A DNA stretch of 8,087 bases, from positions 1 through 8,087 of the forward strand of contig CAYJAD010000080.1 of assembly GCA_964368075.1 (NCBI GenBank), given 5' to 3'. The translations under genes and the position numbers were made by a program. This DNA comes from CAYJAD01 sp964368075 (GTDB lineage Bacteria; Desulfobacterota; Desulfovibrionia; Desulfovibrionales; Desulfovibrionaceae). This document shows positions 1-7,101 of this stretch, in pieces; position 1 is the stretch's first letter, and every line of letters begins with the position of its first letter. The notes under the pieces are model-generated. The model was given only the letters and a program-made list of their open reading frames with translations, was not told the origin of the DNA and searched no databases.

Positions 1-122
1 CCTTTAAGCATGATGCTGGCACTGGTGACTTTATTGGTACAGTGCAAGTTCCTGTTTTTGATAGCGCAAGTGGCCAAACTGTAAACGTAGCAGTAGAAGT
101 AACTATTGGTGACTCTGAGCCA
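1..122 (+). repeat. Adhesin repeat unit, truncated copy 1
   Basis: This is the end of a long coding repeat whose next copy ends at 764. Bases 1-60 match 646-705 with five mismatches. The protein text FKHDAGTGDF(I/V)GTVQVPV and the closing VTIGDSEP are shared. The spacing is 645 bases at the beginning of the match and 642 at the end, because copy 1 has one extra codon in the DSASGQTVN region. The repeat continues beyond the left edge. Confidence 0.9.
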
Positions 123-3100
123 AAAATCACCGACGTAACTGACTCCACTTACGACACCGCAGGTCAAGTCATTGAAGGCGACTTTGAAATCTTGAAGGGT
201 GCTGACGACGGTGCCGGTTCTTCCGTAACATTCAAAGTAGTTATCGGAACAGCCGAGTACAACCGAACAGCAAGCGACCTAAGCCAAGATCTTGGTAGCC
301 ACGGCTCCATTGTGTTCAAGGCTGACGGTTCTTACACCTTCACTCCTTCTACAACCTTTGACGGTGATATGACCATCACTGCCACAGTAACCGACGCTGA
401 CGGTGATTCCAAAACCGAAAGCACCACCATTACTGACAACGTGTTTGGTACAGGTGGCGAAGATCTTGCAGGTTCTGTAACAAGCCATGACGATACTATG
501 GTAACTGATGCGGTAGTAGCAGATGTGACCTTACCTAGCGGTGCAAGCATTAACGACGGTTCTTACACAGCAAAAACTGCTGATGGCAGAGAAATTGGAA
601 CCTTTGAAGTTGTGGGCGGAAAGCTCGTCTTTACGCAAAACGATGCCTTTAAGCATGATGCAGGCACCGGTGACTTTGTTGGTACAGTGCAAGTTCCTGT
701 AATTGATGCAAACGGTGACACGGCAAACGTTGAAGTTCAAGTAACCATTGGTGACTCTGAGCCTAGCATCTCTGTAAGCATTGACCATGACAACAATTCT
801 GCAACAGACCCAGTTATCGAAGAAGGTTCTTCTGTAAGCGGAACTATCGCTCCGAACTACGGTGCTGATAATGATGCAGGCAAAACAAGCATTTCTGTTG
901 GTACATATGACGCTGATGGTAAGTTTGTTCCAGGAACAGATAAAGGTAACAATGTTTGGGAGCTTGAAAATGGTACCGTAACAATCAACCCTGACAATAC
1001 TTTCACCTTCACAGCGAAAGATGGCTTAACAAACGATGCAAAACAACAGATTGTATTCGAAATCAAAGATAGCGATGGTGACAAAGCTTACTCTGATGTT
1101 GATGTAAAAATCGACGCCAACGATGTGCCTACCATATCAGTTGAACCAAGTGAAATGACCACCTACGATGATCCTACTGACATTCGTGATAAAGATGGTG
1201 TGACTGATGGTCGTACAGCAGCGGGTAGCTTAACTGTAAAGCTTGGTGATGGAACAACATACATAACAGTGACAGCCAATGGTGCAGGTTACCAAATTGC
1301 AGTAACGCCAAATGCAAATGGTACAGTAACTGTTGACTATCCTGACGGTGTTCTTGCAGGTGACTATGGTGACCTTGACTTTACCGGTTCTACCTATAAT
1401 GCTGGTACTGGTGAAATAACTTTGAATTACACCTATACGCAAAAAGAAACTGGTAGTCACACCGCTGCCAATGGCGCTACAAGCTCAGATTTAGATACTG
1501 ATGGTACAGTTAGAAATGACGAAGATACTCTTACAGATAACTTTAAAGTAACTGTAACAGATAGTGACAGCAATACTGCATTTGATGAAAATGGTGATCC
1601 TATTGATGGAGACACCGGCACAATCACTGTAACTATCGTTGACGATGCACCTGTTATCACAGACGCTGTAGGCAATTCTTTCAAAGATGCACTTATTGAC
1701 CATGACAATGACGATAAAACCAAAGAGGTATTAGGAACTACTTCTCAAGGTTCTTTGAAAGAAGGTTTTGTAACCGCAGACGTTACCATTAACTTTGGTG
1801 CTGATATGGATGGTGCTCGTATTGAATTGCCAAAAAGTGAGGGTGCTACCACAGCTCTTGGTGTTGTATGGGATGCTGATGGTGGAGAAAATGGCGAGGG
1901 CGTATGGAAACTTACTCCTGAGAGCGATTGGTTGGTTAATCCTAATAACCCTAACCAACAAACTGCAGAAATCAAACCTAACGAAGATGGTGGCTTTACC
2001 ATTAAGCTTGGCGATATAACCTTTACAACAACAGATAATAAAAGCTGGGTAGTCTCTTATGAACCAAGTGGACGTACTGACATTATAATTAACGTAACTG
2101 ATGGCGACGGCGATAGCATAAGTCATTCCATCACAGCTCCAAACTCTGTACCAACAGCTGGCGACGACACAGTTTCTATGTCTGAAGAACATCTTGCTGA
2201 CGGAACAGAGCATGTTGCTGGTGCCCCAGCTACAGTTACTGCTAATGGCCAGGTTTCCCTTGAATATGGTACTGAAGGCGCAGGTAGTGGCTTTGCATGG
2301 AAAACAGACAACTTACCAACTGACTTAACAACCTCCGACGGTAAGGCTATTACATGGAGCGCTTCCGGTAATGTTCTTACTGGTAGTGCTGGCGGTAATG
2401 CAGTTATTGTTGCAACAATGGGTACAGATGGTAGGTACACTGTTGAAATGAAAGAAGCTATTGAGCACTCAGCTGATGGTCACGACGTAACAAACCTTGA
2501 TTTAGAATACACTATTACGGATAAAACGGGTGATTCTGACCTTGGTACTATTACAGTACAAGTTACTGACGATGCACCAGAAGCTACGCAACCAGCTGTT
2601 GCTACAACAGTACAAGGCGACGCCGACGCTAATATTCTCTTTGATATGGAGTTTGGCGCAGACGATGGTGCTGGTGCCAGCATTAGCCTAAATGGTGTCA
2701 CAGCAACATGGAATGGCACTTCTTGGGAAGGAGTTACAACAACATCTGAAACAGTAGGTAATGTAACAACAACAACTCTTAACTTTGGCGATATGCAGCT
2801 TGTCACATCTAATGGTGAACAATGGCGCGCTGTAATGCCAAAAGAGGGCACTTCAAGAACAGAAGATTTGGTTATTAAGGACGCTGATGGCGACTCTAAA
2901 ACCATTAAGCTTGATGCTGACTGGACCACAACGCCATCGAAAGATGATATTGCCGGTCAAAAAGGCTCTGGTATCAACTTGGTGGAAGGTACCGATTACA
3001 ATATCTCCCTTGTAGTAGATACTTCGGGCAGTATGGAAAACCTTAATGATGTAGAAGCTGCAGTGAAGACTTTCATAGAAAAAACTTTGGAAGCTCATGC

Positions 3101-4754
3101 AGAAAAAGGTCAGCTTGGCGGCACCATTAACCTGCAATTGGTGTTCTTTGATGAAAGTGTTGACGCTAATCTTCAATTGTCTATTGGGCCCAATGGCTTG
3201 TCCGGTAGTCCCAATGATGCCGCTAATAAGAATGGTTCCGATTGGGCAAAGATAAACTATGTCTTGCTGCATCAATCTACTATTGGAGGCGGCACTAACT
3301 ACGATGTCGCTCTAGGCGCTGTTGAAACATGGGTAAAAGGTCTAACCAATGATAATAAGACAGAAGTGTTCTTTATTACTGACGGTGCACCTACTTTACA
3401 TGGTAATGATGGTAAAGGATCCGGTAGTAGCACTAACGCCAAGACTGAAGAAGCAACTGTAAAAGCTATTGCAGACTTGAATACTGCTTTGAATACTCAA
3501 AATGGTAAGACCGATACTGACGGCAAGCTTAATGTGGTGGGCATAGCCAATACGAAAGAAGCTCAAGATGACCTTAGGGAAATCTTTGAAAACCCCAATG
3601 AATATTGGTCAGGTGGCAATAAGGTTGACAGCGGCTTCTTTGAAACCAGCAAAGGCGAAGCGGATAAAGTAAGTGTAGTCTCTAAAGATAATATCAGCTC
3701 TATCTTCAAGCCTAGTACAGGTACCATTTCTGGCAACAGCTTTGAGACAAGCGTATCTGCAGCAGGTGATGGACATGACCTTATTGTGGGCGGTATGAAC
3801 GAGGCAAATATCATTGCGCTGGTGAAAGCTCATGTGAACCAAGCCGGGTATGAGCCTACTGCTCAAGAAGCCTTGTATTATATACTCAATAACCCAGAAT
3901 GGTTTGCTACTGTTAAGACTGATTACATTGACAGCACTGACCCAAGTAAGGGACGTATAGATGATGGTGACCATGACATTCTTATTGGTGGTAACGATAA
4001 TGATGTTATGTTTGGTCAAGGCGGTGAAGACTTACTTATCGGTGACGGCGATATTACTGATATAGAAAGAATTGCCGATGCGCTTAATCTTGAAGAAGAT
4101 GACTATACTGAACATGCTTTGAAAAACGTTGATGATGCCGATGATGATAACGATACGTCAGATGATAGCGCTGCCCTTGTGAAAGCGTTAGTAGATGCAG
4201 CACAAGACCCAAATAAGTTGGCAGACCTCAAAGAAGTTGCTGCTGACATAGATAAGGGCAAAGCTGACGGCGACGATACCCTCTACGGTGGCGATGGAGA
4301 CGACATCCTTCTCGGCCTTGGTGGTGATGATGTGCTCTTTGGTGGAGCTGGTGATGTTATCCTCGGCGGTACTGGTAACGACTTGATTGTGTACAATGAC
4401 GAGGCCATGAATGCCTTAACTATTAATGATCTAGTTAAAATTGATGGCGGCGATGGCATTGACATTCTCTTAGCTAACGTAACAAGCGTTACATCTGAAT
4501 TGCTGAATAAGGCAAAGGATTCCAGTATTGAAATTCTTATGTTCGGTAAAGATGGTGTTGATGATGCAACTATCCAAGCTGCAAAAGATTTACAAGAAAG
4601 TCTGAACGGCAAGGAAGACACACCTAAGTCTATTGATGTTGCTAAAGATCTCGATGGTTGGGATCGTGGTAATGAGCGTGATGGATATACTGAATTCCAA
4701 AGCAGCGATGATAAGATGACTATTCTTATTCAAACTAACTTGTTGAATAGCTAA
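1..4754 (+). CDS. Giant type I secreted RTX adhesin with vWA domain, 3' part
   Basis: This is the C-terminal ~1,583 residues of a much larger surface protein; the frame is open to the left edge (first full codon at 3), so the true start lies outside the window. The GTG at 42 is an internal valine inside a repeat, not a start. In order: beta-sandwich repeats of Ig/VCBS/cadherin type (about 1-2985), with recurring 'DxDGD' linkers and 'VDDAPV'/'TDDAPE' domain ends; a vWA domain (about 2997-3726); RTX-like Gly/Asp nonapeptides (3960-4052 and 4266-4400); and a C-terminal domain ending in a hydrophobic stretch followed by Asn-Ser. The visible protein is strongly acidic and I see no cysteine, as is usual for type I secretion substrates. 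By family knowledge it would leave the cell through an ABC/MFP/TolC channel, fold with calcium outside, and mediate adhesion or biofilm formation. No transporter genes are visible nearby. The family assignment is firm; the ligand is unknown. Confidence 0.92.
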   Translation, partial: FKHDAGTGDFIGTVQVPVFDSASGQTVNVAVEVTIGDSEPKITDVTDSTYDTAGQVIEGDFEILKGADDGAGSSVTFKVVIGTAEYNRTASDLSQDLGSHGSIVFKADGSYTFTPSTTFDGDMTITATVTDADGDSKTESTTITDNVFGTGGEDLAGSVTSHDDTMVTDAVVADVTLPSGASINDGSYTAKTADGREIGTFEVVGGKLVFTQNDAFKHDAGTGDFVGTVQVPVIDANGDTANVEVQVTIGDSEPSISVSIDHDNNSATDPVIEEGSSVSGTIAPNYGADNDAGKTSISVGTYDADGKFVPGTDKGNNVWELENGTVTINPDNTFTFTAKDGLTNDAKQQIVFEIKDSDGDKAYSDVDVKIDANDVPTISVEPSEMTTYDDPTDIRDKDGVTDGRTAAGSLTVKLGDGTTYITVTANGAGYQIAVTPNANGTVTVDYPDGVLAGDYGDLDFTGSTYNAGTGEITLNYTYTQKETGSHTAANGATSSDLDTDGTVRNDEDTLTDNFKVTVTDSDSNTAFDENGDPIDGDTGTITVTIVDDAPVITDAVGNSFKDALIDHDNDDKTKEVLGTTSQGSLKEGFVTADVTINFGADMDGARIELPKSEGATTALGVVWDADGGENGEGVWKLTPESDWLVNPNNPNQQTAEIKPNEDGGFTIKLGDITFTTTDNKSWVVSYEPSGRTDIIINVTDGDGDSISHSITAPNSVPTAGDDTVSMSEEHLADGTEHVAGAPATVTANGQVSLEYGTEGAGSGFAWKTDNLPTDLTTSDGKAITWSASGNVLTGSAGGNAVIVATMGTDGRYTVEMKEAIEHSADGHDVTNLDLEYTITDKTGDSDLGTITVQVTDDAPEATQPAVATTVQGDADANILFDMEFGADDGAGASISLNGVTATWNGTSWEGVTTTSETVGNVTTTTLNFGDMQLVTSNGEQWRAVMPKEGTSRTEDLVIKDADGDSKTIKLDADWTTTPSKDDIAGQKGSGINLVEGTDYNISLVVDTSGSMENLNDVEAAVKTFIEKTLEAHAEKGQLGGTINLQLVFFDESVDANLQLSIGPNGLSGSPNDAANKNGSDWAKINYVLLHQSTIGGGTNYDVALGAVETWVKGLTNDNKTEVFFITDGAPTLHGNDGKGSGSSTNAKTEEATVKAIADLNTALNTQNGKTDTDGKLNVVGIANTKEAQDDLREIFENPNEYWSGGNKVDSGFFETSKGEADKVSVVSKDNISSIFKPSTGTISGNSFETSVSAAGDGHDLIVGGMNEANIIALVKAHVNQAGYEPTAQEALYYILNNPEWFATVKTDYIDSTDPSKGRIDDGDHDILIGGNDNDVMFGQGGEDLLIGDGDITDIERIADALNLEEDDYTEHALKNVDDADDDNDTSDDSAALVKALVDAAQDPNKLADLKEVAADIDKGKADGDDTLYGGDGDDILLGLGGDDVLFGGAGDVILGGTGNDLIVYNDEAMNALTINDLVKIDGGDGIDILLANVTSVTSELLNKAKDSSIEILMFGKDGVDDATIQAAKDLQESLNGKEDTPKSIDVAKDLDGWDRGNERDGYTEFQSSDDKMTILIQTNLLNS
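123..764 (+). repeat. Adhesin repeat unit, complete copy 2
   Basis: This unit of about 214 residues runs from just after one VTIGDSEP to the end of the next. It contains two beta-sandwich-like parts: one with a VCBS-style 'ADGSYTFTP' strand (around 325-354) and a 'TDADGDS' calcium-type linker (around 393-413), and one that includes 'FEVVGGKLVFTQNDAFKHDAG' style strands. The later repeats (765-2985) are divergent in sequence and length, so only the copies at the left edge are recent duplicates. Confidence 0.8.
2997..3726 (+). other. von Willebrand factor A domain within the adhesin
   Basis: The strand-then-motif 'ISLVVDTSGSM' gives the DxSxS part of the metal-ion-dependent adhesion site; the first Asp codon is at 3018. 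The MIDAS threonine is in 'GGGTNYD' (Thr codon at 3294), and the second Asp is in 'FFITDGAPT' (Asp codon at 3381). All three MIDAS elements are therefore present in the right order, which argues for a functional metal-dependent ligand-binding domain. The domain is somewhat long because of polar loops around 3190-3240 and 3400-3440. It sits between the beta repeats and the RTX region, a common position in large bacterial adhesins. The domain borders are approximate. Confidence 0.9.
3960..4400 (+). repeat. Split RTX calcium-binding repeats with acidic helical insert
   Basis: Block 1 (3960-4052) reads as GG(N/Q)xxxDxx(F/I)G-type nonapeptides such as 'DILIGGNDND' and 'MFGQGGEDLLIGDGD'. Block 2 (4266-4400) reads 'DDTLYGGDGDD', 'LLGLGGDDVLFGGAGD' and 'ILGGTGNDLIVYND'. 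They are separated by 71 residues (4053-4265) that look helical and acidic, with a run of Asp/Asn/Ser around 4131-4170. RTX repeats fold into a calcium-bound beta roll after secretion and usually lie just before the C-terminal secretion signal, as here. Confidence 0.85.
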
Positions 4755-4777
4755 CCTGTAATCTAAACATATAATCT

Positions 4778-4810
4778 AAGCCCCCGTTACGAAAGTAGCG
4801 GGGGCTTTTT
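4778..4810 (+). terminator. Rho-independent terminator of the adhesin gene
   Basis: The stem has arms AGCCCCCG/CGGGGGCT, extended inward by one wobble pair and TAC/GTA around a GAAA tetraloop, and is followed by a run of five T (4806-4810). It starts 23 bases after the adhesin stop codon. It is a strong, GC-rich hairpin, so the adhesin transcript very probably ends here. Confidence 0.93.
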
Positions 4811-4813
4811 CGC

Positions 4814-4843
4814 TTGACCGTAATGTAATAAAAAAAGTAGAGT
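4814..4843 (+). promoter_or_regulatory. Candidate sigma-70 promoter for the ankyrin-like gene
   Basis: A -35 element TTGACC (4814-4819) is followed after 18 bases by TAGAGT (4838-4843), which has four of six consensus -10 bases. It lies immediately after the adhesin terminator and about 65 bases upstream of the next start codon. The surrounding sequence is AT-rich, so chance matches are possible. Confidence 0.4.
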
Positions 4844-4908
4844 ATTAAAAATATATTTGCGTTAGGGCTGTAATAATTTTCTACAACATTTTAACAAGGA
4901 GAAGTTTC

Positions 4909-6060
4909 ATGTTAAGGAAGCTCATAATGGCAATGCTTTGTTTAAGTGTTGTCTGTATGCCTTTAGTGGTTCAAGCTAAAGAATACGCTAAGGATCATCC
5001 TTTCTTTTCGTATGAATTTTGGCAAAAGGCTACAAAAGAGGATGTAGAAAAGGCTATAAAAAAAGATTATGATATAAATACTAAATATCATTGGGGAAGC
5101 GAAGAAGCTGATGGAGATGCCCCCCCTGCTTACGATGAGGAAAATATTCTTGCATTTGCTTTGGGCATGAACGCAGGACCTGACGCCATAGAAGCGCTTA
5201 TAAAAAATGGTGCGATCATTGATGGTGGCGTAATGCGTAATGCGAAAAGTTTAGAAGCATTGAAAAAGCTTATAGAGTTTGGCGGCAATATAAACGCATT
5301 GAATTGGAATAATGAGACAGTTTTACACGATATTCCTTTTTTAGCGCCTGATATGGTGAAGTTTCTTTTAGAAAATGGTGCTATTGCAAATATAAAAAGC
5401 ATTTTGGGAGCAACTCCCATGTCTGCAATGGTAGACAATTCTGACCCAGATAGCGAAGATTGGAAAACGAATATGGCCTTGCTTGAAAAGGCTGGTGCAA
5501 CTTTGGATAATGGTAAATATCCAAAAGAGCTTGGGCTCCCAAAATACACAGTGGAAAAGAATGCTCTGAAAAAATATAGCAAGGATCATAACTTTTATAA
5601 TGAGGATTTTTGGCGTGTGGCCACTCTTAAGGATGTGCAGCAAAGTTTCATCCCTGGGGAAGCTTTAGCTATTGCTAATAAGCCAAAAGATGAGGATAGT
5701 ATACTCGCTTATGCTTCAGATTATAGCTCTGACCCAGAAATTATAGAGTTTCTTTTTAAAAATGGAGCTGTAATAGATGAAGGTAGCATATTTAGTGGCG
5801 CTAGAAATCCCAATGCAAAAATACTGACGGTTTTGTTGCAACATATGGGTAATACAGAAAAAGATTTGAATGACGCAGAGCTGGCTGCTATTTATGCATA
5901 CGAAGCAGGGCTAGAGGATAATCTATTAGCTATTTTTAAAAAGTGGCCAAAAATAGGTGAATCTGGCCCAAGCGATTGGCAATTTTACTATGAAGAACCT
6001 ACTGAGGGCAGACCAGATAGAGAAAAAGCGTTGAAGCTTTTTAAGGGATATAAGCCTTAA
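4909..6060 (+). CDS. Exported ankyrin-like repeat protein, two-module
   Basis: The protein is 383 residues. The start is fixed by an AAGGAG Shine-Dalgarno site (4896-4901) seven bases before the ATG. Residues 1-23 form a signal peptide (basic N-terminus, hydrophobic core, cleavage after VQA), so the mature protein is probably periplasmic. Ankyrin-like helix pairs include 'DAIEALIKNGAIID' (92-105), 'SLEALKKLIEFGGNIN' (114-129) and 'DMVKFLLENGAIAN' (148-161). The protein appears to be an internal duplication: 'KDHxF(F/Y)xxxFWxxATxxDV' occurs at 28-46 and 225-243, and the ankyrin-like 'KNGA(I/V)ID' at 99-105 and 284-290. The repeats are degenerate and lack most canonical 'G.TPLH' cores, although 'NNETVLH' (134-140) retains one. 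Ankyrin repeats bind protein partners; the partner here is unknown. Base composition looks more AT-rich than the adhesin. The export and ankyrin calls are good; the specific role cannot be stated. Confidence 0.85.
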   Translation: MLRKLIMAMLCLSVVCMPLVVQAKEYAKDHPFFSYEFWQKATKEDVEKAIKKDYDINTKYHWGSEEADGDAPPAYDEENILAFALGMNAGPDAIEALIKNGAIIDGGVMRNAKSLEALKKLIEFGGNINALNWNNETVLHDIPFLAPDMVKFLLENGAIANIKSILGATPMSAMVDNSDPDSEDWKTNMALLEKAGATLDNGKYPKELGLPKYTVEKNALKKYSKDHNFYNEDFWRVATLKDVQQSFIPGEALAIANKPKDEDSILAYASDYSSDPEIIEFLFKNGAVIDEGSIFSGARNPNAKILTVLLQHMGNTEKDLNDAELAAIYAYEAGLEDNLLAIFKKWPKIGESGPSDWQFYYEEPTEGRPDREKALKLFKGYKP

Positions 6061-6231
6061 AACACTGCTGAGCATAACACATCAGACAAAGTTGCTCGCT
6101 CCATCGCCACTGTGTCTGACATAGCTAATACTACTGTGCAATCCCTGGATCAGGCTACACAGGCTATTATTTCATTGCCTGAACAAGCACACCAACTTTC
6201 GACACTTATCGAGAATTTGAAAAAAAGCTAA
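6061..6231 (+). pseudogene. Truncated methyl-accepting chemotaxis protein, C-terminal tail only
   Basis: Starting at the first base after the ankyrin stop codon, and in the same frame, 56 sense codons followed by TAA read as the distal helix of an MCP signalling domain. The text includes 'TSDKVARSIATVSDIANTT', 'SLDQATQAI', 'EQAHQLSTLIENLKKS'. This follows the family pattern '(T)SEEI.R.I..V..IA..T.....Q...A...L..QA..L..LI...K'. There is no start codon with a ribosome site, no hairpin-tip (kinase-contact) region, no HAMP domain and no membrane segments, so it cannot act as a receptor. It appears to be the 3' remnant of a gene whose front was removed or replaced. The Pro in 'SLPEQA' and the short spacing before 'TSDKV' hint at decay, but this is tentative. 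It is not in the annotated ankyrin protein unless the stop is read through. Confidence 0.78.
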
Positions 6232-6245
6232 TGTTTTTTGAACTT

Positions 6246-6300
6246 TGATGAAAATGTAGCAATAGTTTTTTTCTATTGCTACATTTTCATCAGCCTTTTT
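6246..6300 (+). terminator. Perfect 20-bp hairpin terminator
   Basis: The arms at 6246-6265 and 6273-6292 are exact reverse complements over 20 bases around a loop of seven T, followed by a run of five T (6296-6300). It sits 15 bases after the chemotaxis remnant's stop and probably was that gene's terminator, now serving the ankyrin gene. On the minus strand there is no T run right after the stem, so termination of the converging gene by this hairpin is less certain. Confidence 0.85.
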
Positions 6301-6337
6301 CATCAGCATTTTTTAAAATCAATAAAGTAATACTTTT

Positions 6338-6754
6338 TTATTGGGAAACATATTTTCCTTCAAATGTCGCTCCGTGTTCACAAAAATTTGTTATATTTTC
6401 GCCGTATATTTCAACACCATCTTGTACTGTTTTGACCAGAACTTTTATTTCTGGTTGATTGGCATTTATACACATTAAACTGTTTTCCTCTTCGGTACAA
6501 TCAGCTGTAAAATCGCATACGGCAGTGTTATCCAGGCGAAATATTTTTATAATTAAGGAGTATATGTTCACTCGATGTGAAGTTAAAGTGAGTTCACCTT
6601 TAAAGCCTTGTGCTTTATAGGTGTACGTACCAGCAGTAAAGCTTGTCCAACCTTGCTCTCTAAGACCAATTTCTTGATGGTTGGCAGCGGCGAGAGCATG
6701 TACACTTGAAAAGAACATGCATACCAAGGCAAGTGAAAATATAATACCTTTCAT
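6338..6754 (-). CDS. Small exported four-cysteine protein of unknown function
   Basis: The protein is 138 residues. I chose the ATG at 6754 over the TTG at 6793 because it puts a typical signal peptide at the N-terminus (Lys2, hydrophobic 4-21, cleavage likely after ALA at 20-22) and has a weak AGTAGG-type ribosome site just upstream. The mature part looks beta-rich: 'GTYTYKAQGFKGELTLT' (42-58) near the beginning and 'NFCEHGATFEGKY' (123-135) at the end. Cysteines at 80, 86, 95 and 125 could make two disulfides in the periplasm. This layout resembles small secreted beta-barrel proteins, but I do not recognise a named family. It stands alone, converging with the ankyrin unit and diverging from the EamA gene. 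Real gene: fairly sure; function: unknown. Confidence 0.75.
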   Translation of the reverse strand: MKGIIFSLALVCMFFSSVHALAAANHQEIGLREQGWTSFTAGTYTYKAQGFKGELTLTSHRVNIYSLIIKIFRLDNTAVCDFTADCTEEENSLMCINANQPEIKVLVKTVQDGVEIYGENITNFCEHGATFEGKYVSQ

Positions 6755-6812
6755 ATAATACCTACTATGAGTTAAATAATCTTTGCTTTTCAATTTCTTA
6801 TATGCTCAATCC

Positions 6813-6841
6813 CTTATTGCCTACAATGACCTCAATGTCAA
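6813..6841 (-). promoter_or_regulatory. Candidate promoter for the small exported protein
   Basis: On the minus strand a perfect TTGACA (-35, 6841-6836) is followed after 17 bases by AATAAG (-10, 6818-6813), four of six consensus. A better -10-like TATAAG lies further down at 6802-6797 but without a matching -35. Either would give a leader of roughly 40-60 bases before the ATG at 6754. Confidence 0.45.
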
Positions 6842-7067
6842 ATTTTCACAGTTGCAAAAAAATTTTAGTATACATTACATTTCTTGCTTGACGAAATAAA
6901 GCAGAATAATTAGAAAACTTCTCCGATAAGTTACGCTCTGTGCTTGAGGGCTTTATACTTAAAGCATGTTCCATGGTATACCCATGAGTTAAAAGAAGTT
7001 TAGAGCGATATACATATTGAAAATTCTATCCCATATCGAAGATTTTTTTGATTTTTTCTGTGTACTC

Positions 7068-7073
7068 TATAAA
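7068..7073 (+). promoter_or_regulatory. Possible -10 box for the EamA gene
   Basis: TATAAA matches five of six consensus -10 bases and lies 28 bases before the ATG at 7102, giving a very short leader. The -35 region at the right distance is only T-rich, and TTGATT (7048-7053) is too close (14 bases). If it is used, the TTG at 7048 is upstream of the transcript start, which favours the ATG at 7102. Confidence 0.3.
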
Positions 7074-7101
7074 AAACAGTAACCCACATTTTAGAATTAT
7101 T

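Larger units (their letters stand above)
6755..7101. other. Divergent intergenic region
   Basis: These 347 AT-rich bases separate the divergent small exported protein and EamA genes. Besides the promoter candidates listed separately, I see a plus-strand TTGACG (6888-6893) with TAGAAA 17 bases downstream (6911-6916), and a small dyad with arms CATGG/CCATG at 6972-6986 around a GGTATACC palindrome, which could be an operator. Runs of T occur at 7043-7049 and 7052-7057. I found no tRNA, no convincing gene and no repeat array here. Confidence 0.5.

Noticed and set aside
1457..2929. Several minus-strand open frames of 85-160 codons inside the adhesin gene
   Set aside because: They are antisense to a well-supported coding frame and have low-complexity Ser/Val/Thr- or Ile/Cys-rich translations, which follows from the repeat-rich Gly/Asp/Thr codon use of the sense strand.
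123..2985. Possible CRISPR or tandem non-coding repeat array
   Set aside because: The repetition is at the protein-domain level within one open frame with a period of hundreds of bases, not short repeats with unique spacers.
6276..6458. A 60-codon plus-strand frame across the convergent terminator region
   Set aside because: It starts inside the terminator hairpin and is antisense to the end of the small exported protein; no ribosome site or recognisable content.
6755..6793. A 13-residue N-terminal extension of the small exported protein from a TTG at 6793
   Set aside because: The extension precedes a complete signal peptide with its own ATG at 6754 and a weak ribosome site; starting at the TTG would bury the signal peptide.
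6846..6974. A 42-codon minus-strand frame beginning MEHALSIKPSS in the divergent intergenic region
   Set aside because: It lacks a convincing ribosome site, resembles no family I know, overlaps the minus-strand -35 region's upstream side and is short enough to be chance in AT-rich DNA.
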